The translations under genes and the position numbers were made by a program. Shown piece after piece: positions 19,462 to 28,542 of a DNA stretch of 64,000 nucleotides. The stretch comes from Halomonas sp. LBP4 (GTDB lineage Bacteria; Pseudomonadota; Gammaproteobacteria; Pseudomonadales; Halomonadaceae), in assembly GCF_003202205.1 (NCBI RefSeq), contig NZ_PDOG01000003.1, positions 17,761-81,760 on the forward strand. Direction: 5' to 3'. The notes below the pieces were generated by a model that saw only the letters and a list, made by a program, of their open reading frames with translations, searched no databases and was not told the DNA's origin. Numbering within the stretch: the first letter of the stretch is position 1; every line of letters begins with the position of its first letter.

Positions 19462-20169
19462 TCAGGCGCTGACCCGCTTGGGCTCGCCGGCAAAGACACT
19501 CAGTCCCAGCCAGCGCTGCATGCTGGCCTGCAACTGGCGAGCCCCGGTCAGCCGGAGCTTGCCGCCGGCGAGCGCCTCCGCCACGGTCATCAGGCCCATC
19601 CAGATGGCGGTCATGGTGCGCAGGTCGCTGACCACGTAGAGATCGACATCGTGGCCGGGATCCTTCCTGCACAGGTCGACGACGCCATCCTCCCCCGACT
19701 TGTCGACGACCAGCCACCACTTGGCCCGGCCGGGCGTCACATCATGGTACAGAAACTGAATCGTGACCCGCTGAGGCGGCAAGGGGGCGGGATTGAGGTT
19801 GCGTCGCATGTCCCACATCAGCAGCGACGGATCGAGGTTCTTCATGGAGAGCTGCGCTTCCAGCCAGTGCTGCCCCCAGCAGCCCATCGCCATGATCACC
19901 GGGCGCAGCTCCTCGCCGGCCTCGGTCAGCCGGTAAAGCGGGTTGCCGGTCTCGGGATCGCGCTCTCGGCTCACCACTCCCAGCTCTTCCAGTTCGCGCA
20001 ACCGCTTCGACAGCAGGGCCGGCGAGATATGGGGCAGCCCACGGCGCAGGTCATTGAAGCGGTGGCTGCCACTCAAGAGCTCACGGATGACCAGGATGGT
20101 CCAGCGGGTGCCCAGCACCTCCGAGGCCATGGCCACGGGGCAGAACTGCTTGTATCCCCAGTCCGTCAT
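19462..20169 (-). CDS. HxlR-family winged-helix regulator
   Basis: 235 aa from the ATG at 20169 (MTDWGYKQFCPVAMASEVLG) behind GAGGAGGG; upstream codons in this frame lack features. The HxlR pattern is clear: an N-terminal Cys near position 10, 'LGTRWTILVIRELLSGSHRF' and 'ISPALLSKRLRELEELGVV'. The C-terminal half (about 120-235) resembles an SCP2-like ligand pocket, seen in a longer subgroup. It is divergent from the BBE-like oxidase, with a 248-bp shared promoter region that includes CTAAGTTTAG (20265-20274). It probably controls that oxidase and itself; the inducer is unknown. Confidence 0.85.
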   Translation of the reverse strand: MTDWGYKQFCPVAMASEVLGTRWTILVIRELLSGSHRFNDLRRGLPHISPALLSKRLRELEELGVVSRERDPETGNPLYRLTEAGEELRPVIMAMGCWGQHWLEAQLSMKNLDPSLLMWDMRRNLNPAPLPPQRVTIQFLYHDVTPGRAKWWLVVDKSGEDGVVDLCRKDPGHDVDLYVVSDLRTMTAIWMGLMTVAEALAGGKLRLTGARQLQASMQRWLGLSVFAGEPKRVSA

Positions 20170-20417
20170 CGAAAGGCCCTCCTCGTGTTGGGGGGTCGTC
20201 CGCGGCGCCGCCTGTCCGCCGGGTGTGGTACAGATCGTGAATTCCCGGCTCGCCGGCGGCTCTACTAAGTTTAGCGTGACGACAGCCTCCACGCTCCGCG
20301 TGGCAAGGTGCCCGAGCCATGGCCGCCACGCCGAGACCCAGAGGCGGCCCTCTCGGTGTGGACGCGGACAGGAGGCGGCGTACACCTCGAACTTTGGCGA
20401 CGACAGGAGCCCTGACC

Positions 20418-21833
20418 ATGAGAGCGACAACACTCGAGGGTGCCGAGATCGACTTGACGCCGGACATGCTCACCGGCTTGAAGATGCAGCTGCAGGGGCC
20501 GCTGTTGACGCCGGACGATCCGGACTACGAGGCCTCGCGCAGCCTGTGGAACGCCATGATCGACCGGCGGCCGGCCGTGGTGGTGCGTTGCCTGGGAGTT
20601 GCCGACGTGATGGCGGGCGTGCGCTTTGCCCGTGAGCACGACCTGCTGCTCTGCATCAAGGGCGGCGGACACAATATCGCCGGGCTGGCGGCGGCCGATG
20701 GTGCGCTGATGCTCGACCTCTCGCTGATGCGCGGGGTCTGGGTCGACCGCGAACGCCGGGTGGCCCATGCCCAGGCGGGTTGTGTGCTCGGTGACGTGGA
20801 CCGCGAGACCCAGGTGCACGGCCTGGCCACCGTGCTCGGCTTCATCTCGACCACCGGCATCGCCGGGCTCACCCTGGGCGGCGGCTTCGGCTACCTGACC
20901 CGGCGCTGGGGCTATACCACCGACAATGTGCTGGGGATGGAGCTGGTGACCGCCGACGGCCAACTGGTGCAGGCCAGTGCCGACGAGCATGCCGATCTGT
21001 TCTGGGGGCTGCGTGGCGGTGGCGGCAACTTTGGCGTGGTGACCCGTTTCGACTACCGGTTGCATCCCGTCGGCCCGGAGGTCGTGGGGGGCGTGGTGGC
21101 CTGGCCCGCCAGCGAGGCCACGGCAGTACTCGACCTCTATCGCAGTCTGGCCGAGCAGGCCCCGCCCGAGCTGACCCTGTTCGCCTTGTTGCGGCCGGCA
21201 CCGCCGGCCCCGTGGTTGCCCAAGGAGTACCATGGCGAGCCGATCGTGGCGCTGCTCGCCTGCTACAGCGGCAAGCCGGAGGAGGGCGAGGCGGTGGTCG
21301 CGCCGATCAAGGCGTTCGGCAAGCCCATCGGCGACGTGTTGGTGCGTCGGCCCTATGTGCAGCTGCAGAAGCTGCTCGATGCCACCCAGCCCAAGGGGCG
21401 GCGCTACTACTGGAAGAGCGAGTATCTGCCGGGCATCGAGCCCGCGCTGTGCGACAAGGTCATCGAGCATGCCGGGCGCATCCGCTCGCCGTACTCGTCG
21501 GTGATCCTGTCCCATCTCGGCGGCGCCCTGAACGAGCTCGACAACGACCACTCGGCCGTGGGCAACCGCGATGCGCGCTACGTCTTCAACGTGGGCGGCG
21601 CCTGGGAGCAGCCGGAGGACGACGCGGCGAACATCGCCTGGGCCCGCGAGGCCTGGCACGACCTGAAGGCCTTCTCCACCGGCGGCACCTACATCAACTT
21701 CCTGACCGAGGACGAAGGCCCGGAGCGCGTCGAAGCGGCCCTCGGCCCGGCCCTCCGGCGGCTCGCCGAGATCAAGCGCCGCTGGGATCCGGACAATCGC
21801 TTCCGCGTCAATCGCAACATTGCGCCCGGCTGA
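20418..21833 (+). CDS. BBE-type FAD-linked oxidase (paralogue 1)
   Basis: 471 aa from 20418 behind AGGAG. A FAD_binding_4/PCMH domain has 'IKGGGHNIAGLAAADGALML'; the His of GGGH is the covalent flavin attachment site in this family. The usual second, cysteinyl attachment segment is replaced by 'STTGIAGLTLGGGFGYL', so the flavin is probably singly linked. The C-terminal BBE motif is 'WDPDNRFRVNRNI'. It would oxidise sugars, alcohols or aromatic substrates with O2. Divergent from an HxlR regulator and followed by a strong terminator. Similar to the gene at 28543-29907. Confidence 0.88.
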   Translation: MRATTLEGAEIDLTPDMLTGLKMQLQGPLLTPDDPDYEASRSLWNAMIDRRPAVVVRCLGVADVMAGVRFAREHDLLLCIKGGGHNIAGLAAADGALMLDLSLMRGVWVDRERRVAHAQAGCVLGDVDRETQVHGLATVLGFISTTGIAGLTLGGGFGYLTRRWGYTTDNVLGMELVTADGQLVQASADEHADLFWGLRGGGGNFGVVTRFDYRLHPVGPEVVGGVVAWPASEATAVLDLYRSLAEQAPPELTLFALLRPAPPAPWLPKEYHGEPIVALLACYSGKPEEGEAVVAPIKAFGKPIGDVLVRRPYVQLQKLLDATQPKGRRYYWKSEYLPGIEPALCDKVIEHAGRIRSPYSSVILSHLGGALNELDNDHSAVGNRDARYVFNVGGAWEQPEDDAANIAWAREAWHDLKAFSTGGTYINFLTEDEGPERVEAALGPALRRLAEIKRRWDPDNRFRVNRNIAPG

Positions 21834-21891
21834 GCGAGGACGTCGGCGAGGCGTTCACGCCGGAGCTGGGCGAGCAGCAACCCCACAACCC

Positions 21892-21922
21892 AAAGGGCCC
21901 GCGAGAGATCGCGGGCCCTTTT
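21892..21922. terminator. Bidirectional intrinsic terminator
   Basis: AAAGGGCCCGCGA/TCGCGGGCCCTTT is a perfect 13-bp stem with a GAGA loop, followed by TTTTAA on the plus strand and with an A-rich flank giving Ts on the minus strand. It separates two convergent genes, the BBE-like oxidase and the 111-aa gene. Confidence 0.85.
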
Positions 21923-21941
21923 AAGTGGTGGAGAGGGAGGC

Positions 21942-22277
21942 TTAGGCGGCTCCCGGCTCGCGGAAGTGCTCCCACGCATGGTGATACAGAATGCCGGCAT
22001 ACCCGTTGCGCTGCATGATCTTGAGGATCTTCGCGGGGTTGCCGTCACCGAGGGCCTTGTGCAATTTCGCCCGCTGCTCGGCATCGAGGGCTTCGTACCA
22101 GTGATACGGCTCGCCCTGTGCGTCGCCATCCTCGGCCTTGCGCATCAGGTCCATTTCGATGCGGCCACCATGGCGATACAGGATGTCGAAGCCCTCCTGC
22201 AGGTGGTCCGCCGGCACGTCGCACGGCTTTTCGAGGCCTTCCAGCACGTTGTAGTAGTAATAGCTCAGCGGTTGCAT
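21942..22277 (-). CDS. Hypothetical protein, 111 aa
   Basis: Start MQPLSYYYYNVLEG behind GGAGGAG. Soluble, helical, charged; segments 'EALDAEQRAKLHKALGDGNPAKILKIMQRNGY' and 'AWEHFREPGAA'. No signal, membrane helix or metal motif. Clean ribosome site and terminator support a real gene. Not recognised. Confidence 0.65.
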   Translation of the reverse strand: MQPLSYYYYNVLEGLEKPCDVPADHLQEGFDILYRHGGRIEMDLMRKAEDGDAQGEPYHWYEALDAEQRAKLHKALGDGNPAKILKIMQRNGYAGILYHHAWEHFREPGAA

Positions 22278-22396
22278 GTGGCTCCTCCAGCGGTATGCCG
22301 TTGCTCATCCGTCTATGCTTGCTCTCCCTGTCTCCATGTTGCCTGAGACATGGCGACCAGCTCAATTGAAAAAGGGCAACTCGACATGCGACGGGC

Positions 22397-23602
22397 TCAA
22401 GATGGTGGGCCGGCTTCGCCGCCGCCCTGCAGGGCCTGATCCAGGTCGGCGATCAGGTCATCGAGCGCCTCGATGCCCACCGAGAGCCGGATCAGCCCAT
22501 CCTCGATGCCGAGCCGTTCGCGGGTCTCGGCGGGCACGGAGGCGTGGGTCATGATGCCGGGGTGCTCGATCAGGCTCTCCACCCCGCCCAGGCTCTCGGC
22601 CAGGGCGAACAGTTGGCAGCGTTCCAGCACGCGCCGGGCCGCCGCTTCGCCGCCGCGAACCACGATGGTGACCATACCGCCGAAGTCGCTCATCTGGCGG
22701 CCGGCCAGGGCGTGCTGGGGATGGCTGGCCAGGCCGGGGTAGATGACTCGCTCCACGGCCGGGTGGGCGTCCAGCCAGGCGGCCAGCGCCCGGGCATTCT
22801 CGCAGTGCTGGCGCATGCGCAGCACCAGGGTCTTCAGTCCGCGCAGGGCGAGGTAGCTGTCGAACGGCCCGGCGATGCTGCCGACGGCGTTGTGGATGAA
22901 GGCCAACCGCTCGGCCAGCGCCTCATCGGCGACCACGGCGACCCCGCCGACGATATCGGAATGGCCCCCCAGGTACTTGGTGGTGGAGTGCACCACGATG
23001 TCGAAGCCCAGCTCCAGCGGCCGCTGCAGTACCGGCGTGGCGAAGGTGTTGTCCATGACGCTGATCAGGCCGTGAGCGCGGGCGAAGTCGGCGATGCGTT
23101 GTAGGTCGACGAGCTTGAGCAGCGGGTTGCTGGGCGACTCCACCCAGAGCATGCGGCTGTTGTCGCGCAGGGCGATCTCCAGGCTAGCTTTCAGGTCGGC
23201 CTCGCGGCTGAGGTCGACGAAGCCGAAATCGAGCCCGGCGGAGCGCCGGCGGACGTTCTCGAACAGGCGGTAGGAGCCGCCGTAGAGGTCGTCCATGGCG
23301 ATCACATGGCTGCCGTGGTCGAGCAGTTCCAGCACGCTGGCCGTGGCCGCCATGCCCGAGGCAAAGGCGAAGCCCGCCGTGCCGCCTTCCAGGTCCGCCA
23401 TGCAGCGCTCGAACGCCAGGCGGGTGGGGTTGCCGCTGCGCGAGTACTCGAAGCCCTGATGTCGACCGGGGCTGGCCTGCACGTAGGTGGAGGTGGCGTA
23501 GATCGGCGTCATGATGGCCCCGGTGCTGGGGTCCGGCGCCTGCCCGGCATGGATGGCCCGGGTCGCCAGCCGATGGCGTCCGTCCTGGTAATCGTCACTC
23601 AT
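22397..23602 (-). CDS. Cystathionine gamma-lyase/gamma-synthase family PLP enzyme
   Basis: 401 aa, fold-type I. '[13 protein letters not shown]' and 'ASGMAAT' contact the cofactor, '[12 protein letters not shown]' holds the PLP-ring Asp, and the Schiff-base Lys is in '[16 protein letters not shown]' near residue 210. It lies 19 bp after the cystathionine beta-synthase gene on the same strand, which favours cystathionine gamma-lyase (cysteine from homocysteine) over MetB; the family cannot be split on motifs alone. Confidence 0.88.
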   Translation of the reverse strand: MSDDYQDGRHRLATRAIHAGQAPDPSTGAIMTPIYATSTYVQASPGRHQGFEYSRSGNPTRLAFERCMADLEGGTAGFAFASGMAATASVLELLDHGSHVIAMDDLYGGSYRLFENVRRRSAGLDFGFVDLSREADLKASLEIALRDNSRMLWVESPSNPLLKLVDLQRIADFARAHGLISVMDNTFATPVLQRPLELGFDIVVHSTTKYLGGHSDIVGGVAVVADEALAERLAFIHNAVGSIAGPFDSYLALRGLKTLVLRMRQHCENARALAAWLDAHPAVERVIYPGLASHPQHALAGRQMSDFGGMVTIVVRGGEAAARRVLERCQLFALAESLGGVESLIEHPGIMTHASVPAETRERLGIEDGLIRLSVGIEALDDLIADLDQALQGGGEAGPPS

Positions 23603-23621
23603 CGCATCTCTCCCGTTCCCT

Positions 23622-24992
23622 TCAGTCGATCCGGCGCCGCAGATAGTTGAGTAGGTCGATCCGCGTGATCAGGCCATGGAATTGGTCGCCCTCGGTGACG
23701 ATGGCGACGTGATCCTCCTGGAACACCGCCACCAGGTCGTCCAGGCTGGCTCCGGGGCCGAGCTCCTGCAGCTGCGTGATCATCGCCTCGCTTACCGGCG
23801 ACTTGAAATGGTCCTCGTGGCCATACACCGCCATCAATATGTCCGACTCGTCGATGATGCCGACCACCCGGTCGCCCTCCATGACCGGCAGTTGGGAGAC
23901 ATCGTAGAGCTTCATGCGCGCGTAGGCCGTGGTCAGCGGCTCGTCGGGCGTTACCACCACGGTGTCGTGCTCGGCATAGGGATGCCGGATCAGGTCGCGC
24001 AGGTCGCCGTACTGGCGCCGCTCGATGAAGCCCTGATCCTCCAGCCAGTGATCGTTGTACATCTTGGACAGGTACTTGTTGCCGGTATCGCAGACGAAGG
24101 TCACCACCCGCTTGGGCTGGGTCTGGGCGCGACAGTAGCGCAGCGCCGCCGCCACGCAGGTGCCGGTGGAGGTGCCGCCCAGAATCCCTTCGCGATGCAG
24201 CAGTTCGCGGCCGCACAGCAGGCTCTCCTTGTCGGAGATGGTGATGGCCTGGCTGACCCGCGACAGGTCGGCGATGGACGGAAGGAAATCCTCGCCGATG
24301 CCTTCGACCAGCCAGCTGCCGCCCTTGGTGCCGAGCTGCCCGCTACGCACGTACTCGGCCAGCACGGAGCCCTCGGGGTCGGCCAGCACCAGCTCCACCT
24401 CGGGGGCGGCCTTGGCGAAGCAGCGTGACAGGCCGGTCATGGTGCCGCTGGAGCCCACGCCGCACACCACGGCGTCGAGGCGCCCATCCATCTGGCGCAG
24501 GATCTCCGGGCCGGTGCCGTGCTCGTGGGCCAGGGGATTGGCGGGGTTGCCGAACTGGTTGATGAATATCGCCCCATCGATCTCCCGGGCGATGGCCGCC
24601 GCCTTGTCCTGGTAGTACTCGGGGTGGCCCTTGGCCACGTCCGAGCGCGTCATTACCACCTCGGCCCCCATGGCCTTGAGATGGAAGATCTTCTCGCGGC
24701 TCATCTTGTCGGGAATCACCAGGATCACGCGGTAGCCCTTCTGCTGCGCCACCAGCGCCAGGGCCAGGCCGGTATTGCCGGCGGTACCCTCGACGATGGT
24801 GCCGCCCGGTTTTAGCTCGCCCGAGGCCTCGGCGGCCTCGATCATCGACAGCCCGATGCGGTCCTTGACCGAGCCGGTCGGGTTCATGTTCTCCAGCTTC
24901 AGGTAGAGTTCGCAGGGGCCGGTGTCCATATTGGCGACCCGCACCATCGGCGTGTTGCCGATCATGGCTATGGCATTCGCTAGCGGTTGCAT
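23622..24992 (-). CDS. Cystathionine beta-synthase with C-terminal CBS domains
   Basis: Joins homocysteine and serine to cystathionine. 456 aa: the PLP domain (about 1-320) has the Schiff-base Lys in 'NPTGSVKDRIGLSM' and the phosphate loop 'EGTAGNTGLALALV' and 'CGVGSSGTMTG'; two CBS modules follow (about 335-456; 'VVTPDEPLTTAYARMKLYDV', 'ESDILMAVYG'). The CBS pair in this enzyme class often senses an adenosyl ligand. It forms a two-gene operon with the downstream lyase: reverse transsulfuration. Confidence 0.92.
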   Translation of the reverse strand: MQPLANAIAMIGNTPMVRVANMDTGPCELYLKLENMNPTGSVKDRIGLSMIEAAEASGELKPGGTIVEGTAGNTGLALALVAQQKGYRVILVIPDKMSREKIFHLKAMGAEVVMTRSDVAKGHPEYYQDKAAAIAREIDGAIFINQFGNPANPLAHEHGTGPEILRQMDGRLDAVVCGVGSSGTMTGLSRCFAKAAPEVELVLADPEGSVLAEYVRSGQLGTKGGSWLVEGIGEDFLPSIADLSRVSQAITISDKESLLCGRELLHREGILGGTSTGTCVAAALRYCRAQTQPKRVVTFVCDTGNKYLSKMYNDHWLEDQGFIERRQYGDLRDLIRHPYAEHDTVVVTPDEPLTTAYARMKLYDVSQLPVMEGDRVVGIIDESDILMAVYGHEDHFKSPVSEAMITQLQELGPGASLDDLVAVFQEDHVAIVTEGDQFHGLITRIDLLNYLRRRID

Positions 24993-25070
24993 CGGGGCCT
25001 CCGGGAATCGGTTCCTTCCCTAAGGAACAGTGTAGGTGCCCCGGTGGGTTCGGTAGCGATGTGGTGGAGC

Positions 25071-25128
25071 GAGTCCGGCGGCGAGGAGCCGGCCTCTCAT
25101 CGCTCGCAACATAGATCAGCGCTTCCCT
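25071..25128. repeat. Dispersed repeat, copy 1
   Basis: A tract with CCTCTCATCGCTCGCAACAT then AGATCAGCGCTTCCCT closely matches 28354-28408 (about 4 mismatches over the best 38 bases, plus a weaker GC-rich upstream part). This copy overlaps the stop codon of the aconitase gene. It has no coding sense. Probably a family of short transposon-derived repeats in this genome. Confidence 0.6.
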
Positions 25129-27064
25129 AGGCCTCCTCGCGCACCAGATTGATCAGGCTGCCGCTGCGGATCATGGCGATCTGGCGCTTGGACAGGCCGT
25201 GGTGCAGGGTGTAGTGCTCCTCCTTGGTCCGGTTGTGCAGCATGACCTCGCCGCCGCTGTCGAGGGCGCCAAGCGGGTCGTCCAGGACCAGTTCGTCCCC
25301 CTGGTCGATGCGCTCCAGGTCGTCGGGGTTGGCGAAGGTCAGCGGCACGACACCGAAGTTGGCCAGGTTCTGCCAGTGGATACGGCCGTAGGAGCGGGCG
25401 CAGACCGCGCGCAGCCCCAGGTAGCGGGGGGCGATGGCGGCGTGTTCGCGGCTCGAACCCTGGCCGTAGTTCCGGCCGGCGACGAGGAAGAAGCCGTCGC
25501 CGTCCAGCGCCTTGGCGCGCTGGCTGAAGTCGGGGTCGACGGCCCGGAACACGTACTCGGCGATGGCCGGGATATTGCTGCGCAGGGGCAGCACCTCGGC
25601 CCCGGCGGGCAGGATCTCGTCGGTGGAGACGTCGTCACCCAGCTTCAGCAGCACCGGGCCGGCGAAGCGGGCGGGAATGGGCTCGAATTCCGGCAGCGAC
25701 TTGATGTTGGGCCCCTTGATCAGCGCCACCAGGCCGCTGTCCTCGGCGGGGGCGACGAGCATCTCGTGGTTGATCGCCAGCGGCTCGGGTTCTTCGAACC
25801 GTGGGTAGGCCATGTCCAGATCGCGCGGATCAGTGATCCTGCCGGTCAGGGCGGAGGCGGTGGCGGTTTCCGGGCTGCACAGGAAGACCCGGTCCTCGGG
25901 GGTGCCGGAGCGGCCCGGGAAGTTGCGCGGTACGGTGCGCAGGCTGTTGCGGCCCGTGGCCGGCGCCTGGCCCATGCCAATGCAGCCGTTGCAGCCGGCC
26001 TGGTGGAGGCGGGCACCGGCGCGGATCAGCCGCGACAGGTAGCCGTGACTGGCAAGGTTCTCGAGGATCTGGCGCGACGTGGGGTTGACGTCGAAGGAGA
26101 CGCCCGGCGGTATCCGGCGGCCCTCGACCATCATCGCCGGCACGGCGAAGTCGCGAAAGCCCGGATTGGCCGAGGAACCCACGTAGGCCTGGTAGATCTC
26201 CTCGCCGGCCACCTCACGCACCGGCTTGACGTTGCCGGGGCTGCTGGGCAGGGCGATCAGTGGCTCGAGGGTGGACAGGTCCAGCACGACATGCTCATCG
26301 TAGTCGGCGCCGTCATCGGCGAGCAGTTCCTGCCAAGCGTCGCCGCGCTCCTGGCGCTCCAGGAACCGCTTCACCTCGCCGTCGGAGGGAAACACCGAGG
26401 TCGTCGCCCCCATCTCGGTGCCCATGTTGGCGATCACGTGACGGTCCATGGCGCTCAGGGCAGCGAGGCCGGGGCCGTAGTACTCGAAGACCTTGCCGAC
26501 GCCGCCCTTGACGTCGAAGCGGCGCAGCATCTCTAGCACCACGTCCTTGGCGCTGACCCAGTCGGGCAACTCGCCGGTCACCTCCACCCCTACCACCTTG
26601 GGCATGTTGAGGTAGAGCGGTTTGCCGACCATGGCCAGGGCCACCTCCAGGCCACCGGCACCGATGGCGAACATGCCCAGCGCCCCGGCGGCCGGGGTGT
26701 GGCTGTCCGAGCCGACCAGGGTCTTGCCGGGCATGCCGAAGCGCTCCTGGTGGACCGGGTGGCTGACGCCGTTGCCGGCCGGGCTGAACCAGACGCCGAA
26801 CTTGCGGCAGGCGCTCTGCAGGAACAGGTGGTCGTCGGGGTTCTTGAAGTCCTCCTGCAGGAGGTTGTGGTCGACATACTGGGCCGAGAGCTCGGTGCGC
26901 ACGCGGCCGACCTGCATGGCCTCGAACTCCAGCATCACCAGGGTACCGGTGGCGTCCTGGGTCAGGGTCTGGTCGATGGCAAGCCCGATCTCCTCGCCCG
27001 GCACCATCCTGCCTGACAGCAGGTGGGACTCGATCAGCTTGCGGGTCACGTTGAGCCGAGTCAT
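25127..27064 (-). CDS. Compact aconitate hydratase
   Basis: Citrate/isocitrate isomerisation via a 4Fe-4S cluster. 645 aa, shorter than AcnA (about 890) or AcnB (about 865), fitting the small 'Aquifex-type' aconitase group. 'LVGSDSHTPAAGALG' near residue 117 and 'GRNYGQGSSREHAAIAPRYLG' near 530 are conserved active-site regions. Two cluster ligands are in 'AGCNGCIGMG'. The position normally reading G-S-C-T-N is 'YVGSSANPGF', so the usual third cysteine is absent. The swivel domain (about 470-645) is complete. Start follows a GGAGCGCG. Aconitase is the best call; dehydratase activity on another hydroxyacid is possible. Confidence 0.8.
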   Translation of the reverse strand: MTRLNVTRKLIESHLLSGRMVPGEEIGLAIDQTLTQDATGTLVMLEFEAMQVGRVRTELSAQYVDHNLLQEDFKNPDDHLFLQSACRKFGVWFSPAGNGVSHPVHQERFGMPGKTLVGSDSHTPAAGALGMFAIGAGGLEVALAMVGKPLYLNMPKVVGVEVTGELPDWVSAKDVVLEMLRRFDVKGGVGKVFEYYGPGLAALSAMDRHVIANMGTEMGATTSVFPSDGEVKRFLERQERGDAWQELLADDGADYDEHVVLDLSTLEPLIALPSSPGNVKPVREVAGEEIYQAYVGSSANPGFRDFAVPAMMVEGRRIPPGVSFDVNPTSRQILENLASHGYLSRLIRAGARLHQAGCNGCIGMGQAPATGRNSLRTVPRNFPGRSGTPEDRVFLCSPETATASALTGRITDPRDLDMAYPRFEEPEPLAINHEMLVAPAEDSGLVALIKGPNIKSLPEFEPIPARFAGPVLLKLGDDVSTDEILPAGAEVLPLRSNIPAIAEYVFRAVDPDFSQRAKALDGDGFFLVAGRNYGQGSSREHAAIAPRYLGLRAVCARSYGRIHWQNLANFGVVPLTFANPDDLERIDQGDELVLDDPLGALDSGGEVMLHNRTKEEHYTLHHGLSKRQIAMIRSGSLINLVREEA

Positions 27065-27136
27065 GACGCGCTCCCGTCGCGGTTTCGCCTTCAGTCTAGC
27101 AACCTGGCGGGGGAGACGATCCGACGCTCAGGCCGC

Positions 27137-27538
27137 TTACGCGGAGCCCTTGCCCCGCATGGCGTCGATGCTCCAGGGGCCGGGGCCCGCGAAGACGAGG
27201 TAGAAGAACACGAAGCAGTAGAGGATAGCCGCGTCGCCGCCGTTGTTGACCGGGAAGAGATCCTGCGGGGCGTGGGCGATCCAGTAGGCGAAGGCCATGG
27301 TGCCGGAGGCCAGGAAGGCCGCGGCCCGGCTCTGGAAGCCGACCATGATCAGTACCCCGCAGATGATCTCGATGAAACCGGAGATCCCCGACAGCGAGAA
27401 GGTCTCGACCACACGGTCCGTTGGCGGGAAGCCGAGATGCTTCTGGGTGCCGTGCAAGAGGAAGATGAAGCCCGACACGATACGCAGCACGCTGAGCACG
27501 CGGGGTGCCCAGACTTTCTGGAGTTCGAGGGTGTCCAT
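27137..27538 (-). CDS. DoxX family membrane protein
   Basis: 133 aa from the ATG at 27538 (MDTLELQKVWAPRVLSVLRI) behind AAGGAG. Four membrane helices: 'VLRIVSGFIFLLHGTQKHLG', 'ISGFIEIICGVLIMVGF', 'AAFLASGTMAFAYWI' and 'AAILYCFVFFYLVFAGPG'. The last, with the PGPWSID ending, is typical of DoxX/DoxD-like proteins. Inner membrane; the role is likely redox or stress related but not established. Confidence 0.8.
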   Translation of the reverse strand: MDTLELQKVWAPRVLSVLRIVSGFIFLLHGTQKHLGFPPTDRVVETFSLSGISGFIEIICGVLIMVGFQSRAAAFLASGTMAFAYWIAHAPQDLFPVNNGGDAAILYCFVFFYLVFAGPGPWSIDAMRGKGSA

Positions 27539-27703
27539 GGGGGCGCTCCTTGTCCAATGGCAATGGCGACATTGGCAAAGCGTGGCCCGCTCCGGTGGAT
27601 TGGGCAAGGCGACGCAGGTGATGATGGCGACGATCCGCCGGGTGATCGAGGAGCCGGGCGCTGCCTGAGCCGGTTGCGTCGCCACCCGCCGCCTTGATTC
27701 CTC

Positions 27704-28123
27704 TCAGCCCGTTGAATCGTTCGAGGGGATGGCCGCCGGGTCCATCCACATCGCCTCCCAGACGTGACCGTCGGGATCCGCCAGGTTGCGGTTGTACATG
27801 AAGCCGAGATCCTGAGGGGGATTGATATCGGCGGTGCCGCCCTTGGCGGCGGCCGCCTCGTTCATGGCGTCGACCGCGGCGCGACTGTCGCACGACAAGG
27901 CCAGCATCACTTCGCTGGAGGTGGTCGGCGGAAGCGGTCGGCTGGTGAAGGTGCGCCATTTGGCATGGGTGAGCAGCATGACGTTGATCGCCTCGCTCCA
28001 TACCATGCAGGCCGCCGTATCGTCGGTGAAATGTGGGTTGTTCTCGAAACCGAGGGACGTGTAGAACGCCACCGACGCGTCGAGGTCGGCGACGGGCAGG
28101 TTCACGAAGATCATGCGTGACAT
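27704..28123 (-). CDS. VOC/glyoxalase-superfamily protein
   Basis: 139 aa, one pair of beta-alpha-beta-beta-beta modules: 'FVNLPVADLDASVAFYTSLGF' at the start and 'DPDGHVWEAMWMD' at the end, where His and Glu are candidate metal ligands. The long 'MLLTHAKWRTFTSR' segment is typical of the uncharacterised bacterial glyoxalase-like (PhnB-related) branch. It sits 165 bp before the DoxX gene. Substrate unknown. Confidence 0.8.
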   Translation of the reverse strand: MSRMIFVNLPVADLDASVAFYTSLGFENNPHFTDDTAACMVWSEAINVMLLTHAKWRTFTSRPLPPTTSSEVMLALSCDSRAAVDAMNEAAAAKGGTADINPPQDLGFMYNRNLADPDGHVWEAMWMDPAAIPSNDSTG

Positions 28124-28229
28124 GGTTGGCCTCCATCGGGTGGATGCAATAGTGATAGTTGTCTGTGCTGTCTCCTGCTAGTCGAACGGCACGTCGCGCT
28201 TTCGACAGGGAGGGGGCGCTGCCCGGGGG

Positions 28230-28319
28230 ACCACGCTGGCGCTGGACGATCTCGAGCGTCTCGCCGTTGCCGCCTACCTGGCGGGCAAGGATGCCGAGAG
28301 CAATGACCTCTGGGCCCGG
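28230..28319 (+). pseudogene. Short remnant of a LuxR-type regulator helical region
   Basis: The plus frame reads TTLALDDLERLAVAAYLAGK then DAESNDLWAR. The pattern DDLERLAxAAYLxGxDxES...WARA is typical of the first TPR-like repeats of large bacterial LuxR-family proteins. No start, no HTH and no continuation are visible, and the frame upstream appears shifted. Thirty codons survive. Confidence 0.35.
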
Positions 28320-28351
28320 ACCTCATTGAGCAATCAGTCAACTCCGGTCGC

Positions 28352-28408
28352 TGTGCTCCGGTGGCGGCCAGCCTCTCTTCGCTCGCGACATAAATCAGCG
28401 CTTCCCTG
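28352..28408. repeat. Dispersed repeat, copy 2
   Basis: CCTCTCTTCGCTCGCGACAT followed by AAATCAGCGCTTCCCT matches the copy at 25071-25128 in the same orientation. It begins about 30 bases after the LuxR-like remnant ends, suggesting the repeat was involved in the loss of that gene. Confidence 0.6.
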
Positions 28409-28542
28409 ATTCCCCCTGCACCTGGCGGAAACTACCCAGTGGCCGCCTGAGGCCGATCGGGTAGATTCGCCGAGGCGTTGCCCGGCCTTCCTGTCGTAGT
28501 CTTGAACTGTGGAGATGACCTCAACGAGGGGAGGGGGCGATC

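Larger units (their letters stand above)
28124..28542. other. 419-bp gap with a regulator remnant and a dispersed repeat
   Basis: Holds the remnant at 28230-28319 and the repeat at 28352-28408, which lie almost side by side. The last ~100 bases are the promoter/leader of the downstream oxidase, with GAGGGGAGG just before its ATG. Nothing else is recognised. Confidence 0.5.

Noticed and set aside
28111..28341. 76-codon minus-strand ORF next to the VOC gene
   Set aside because: Overlaps the VOC gene start, lacks a ribosome site and looks like a shadow frame.
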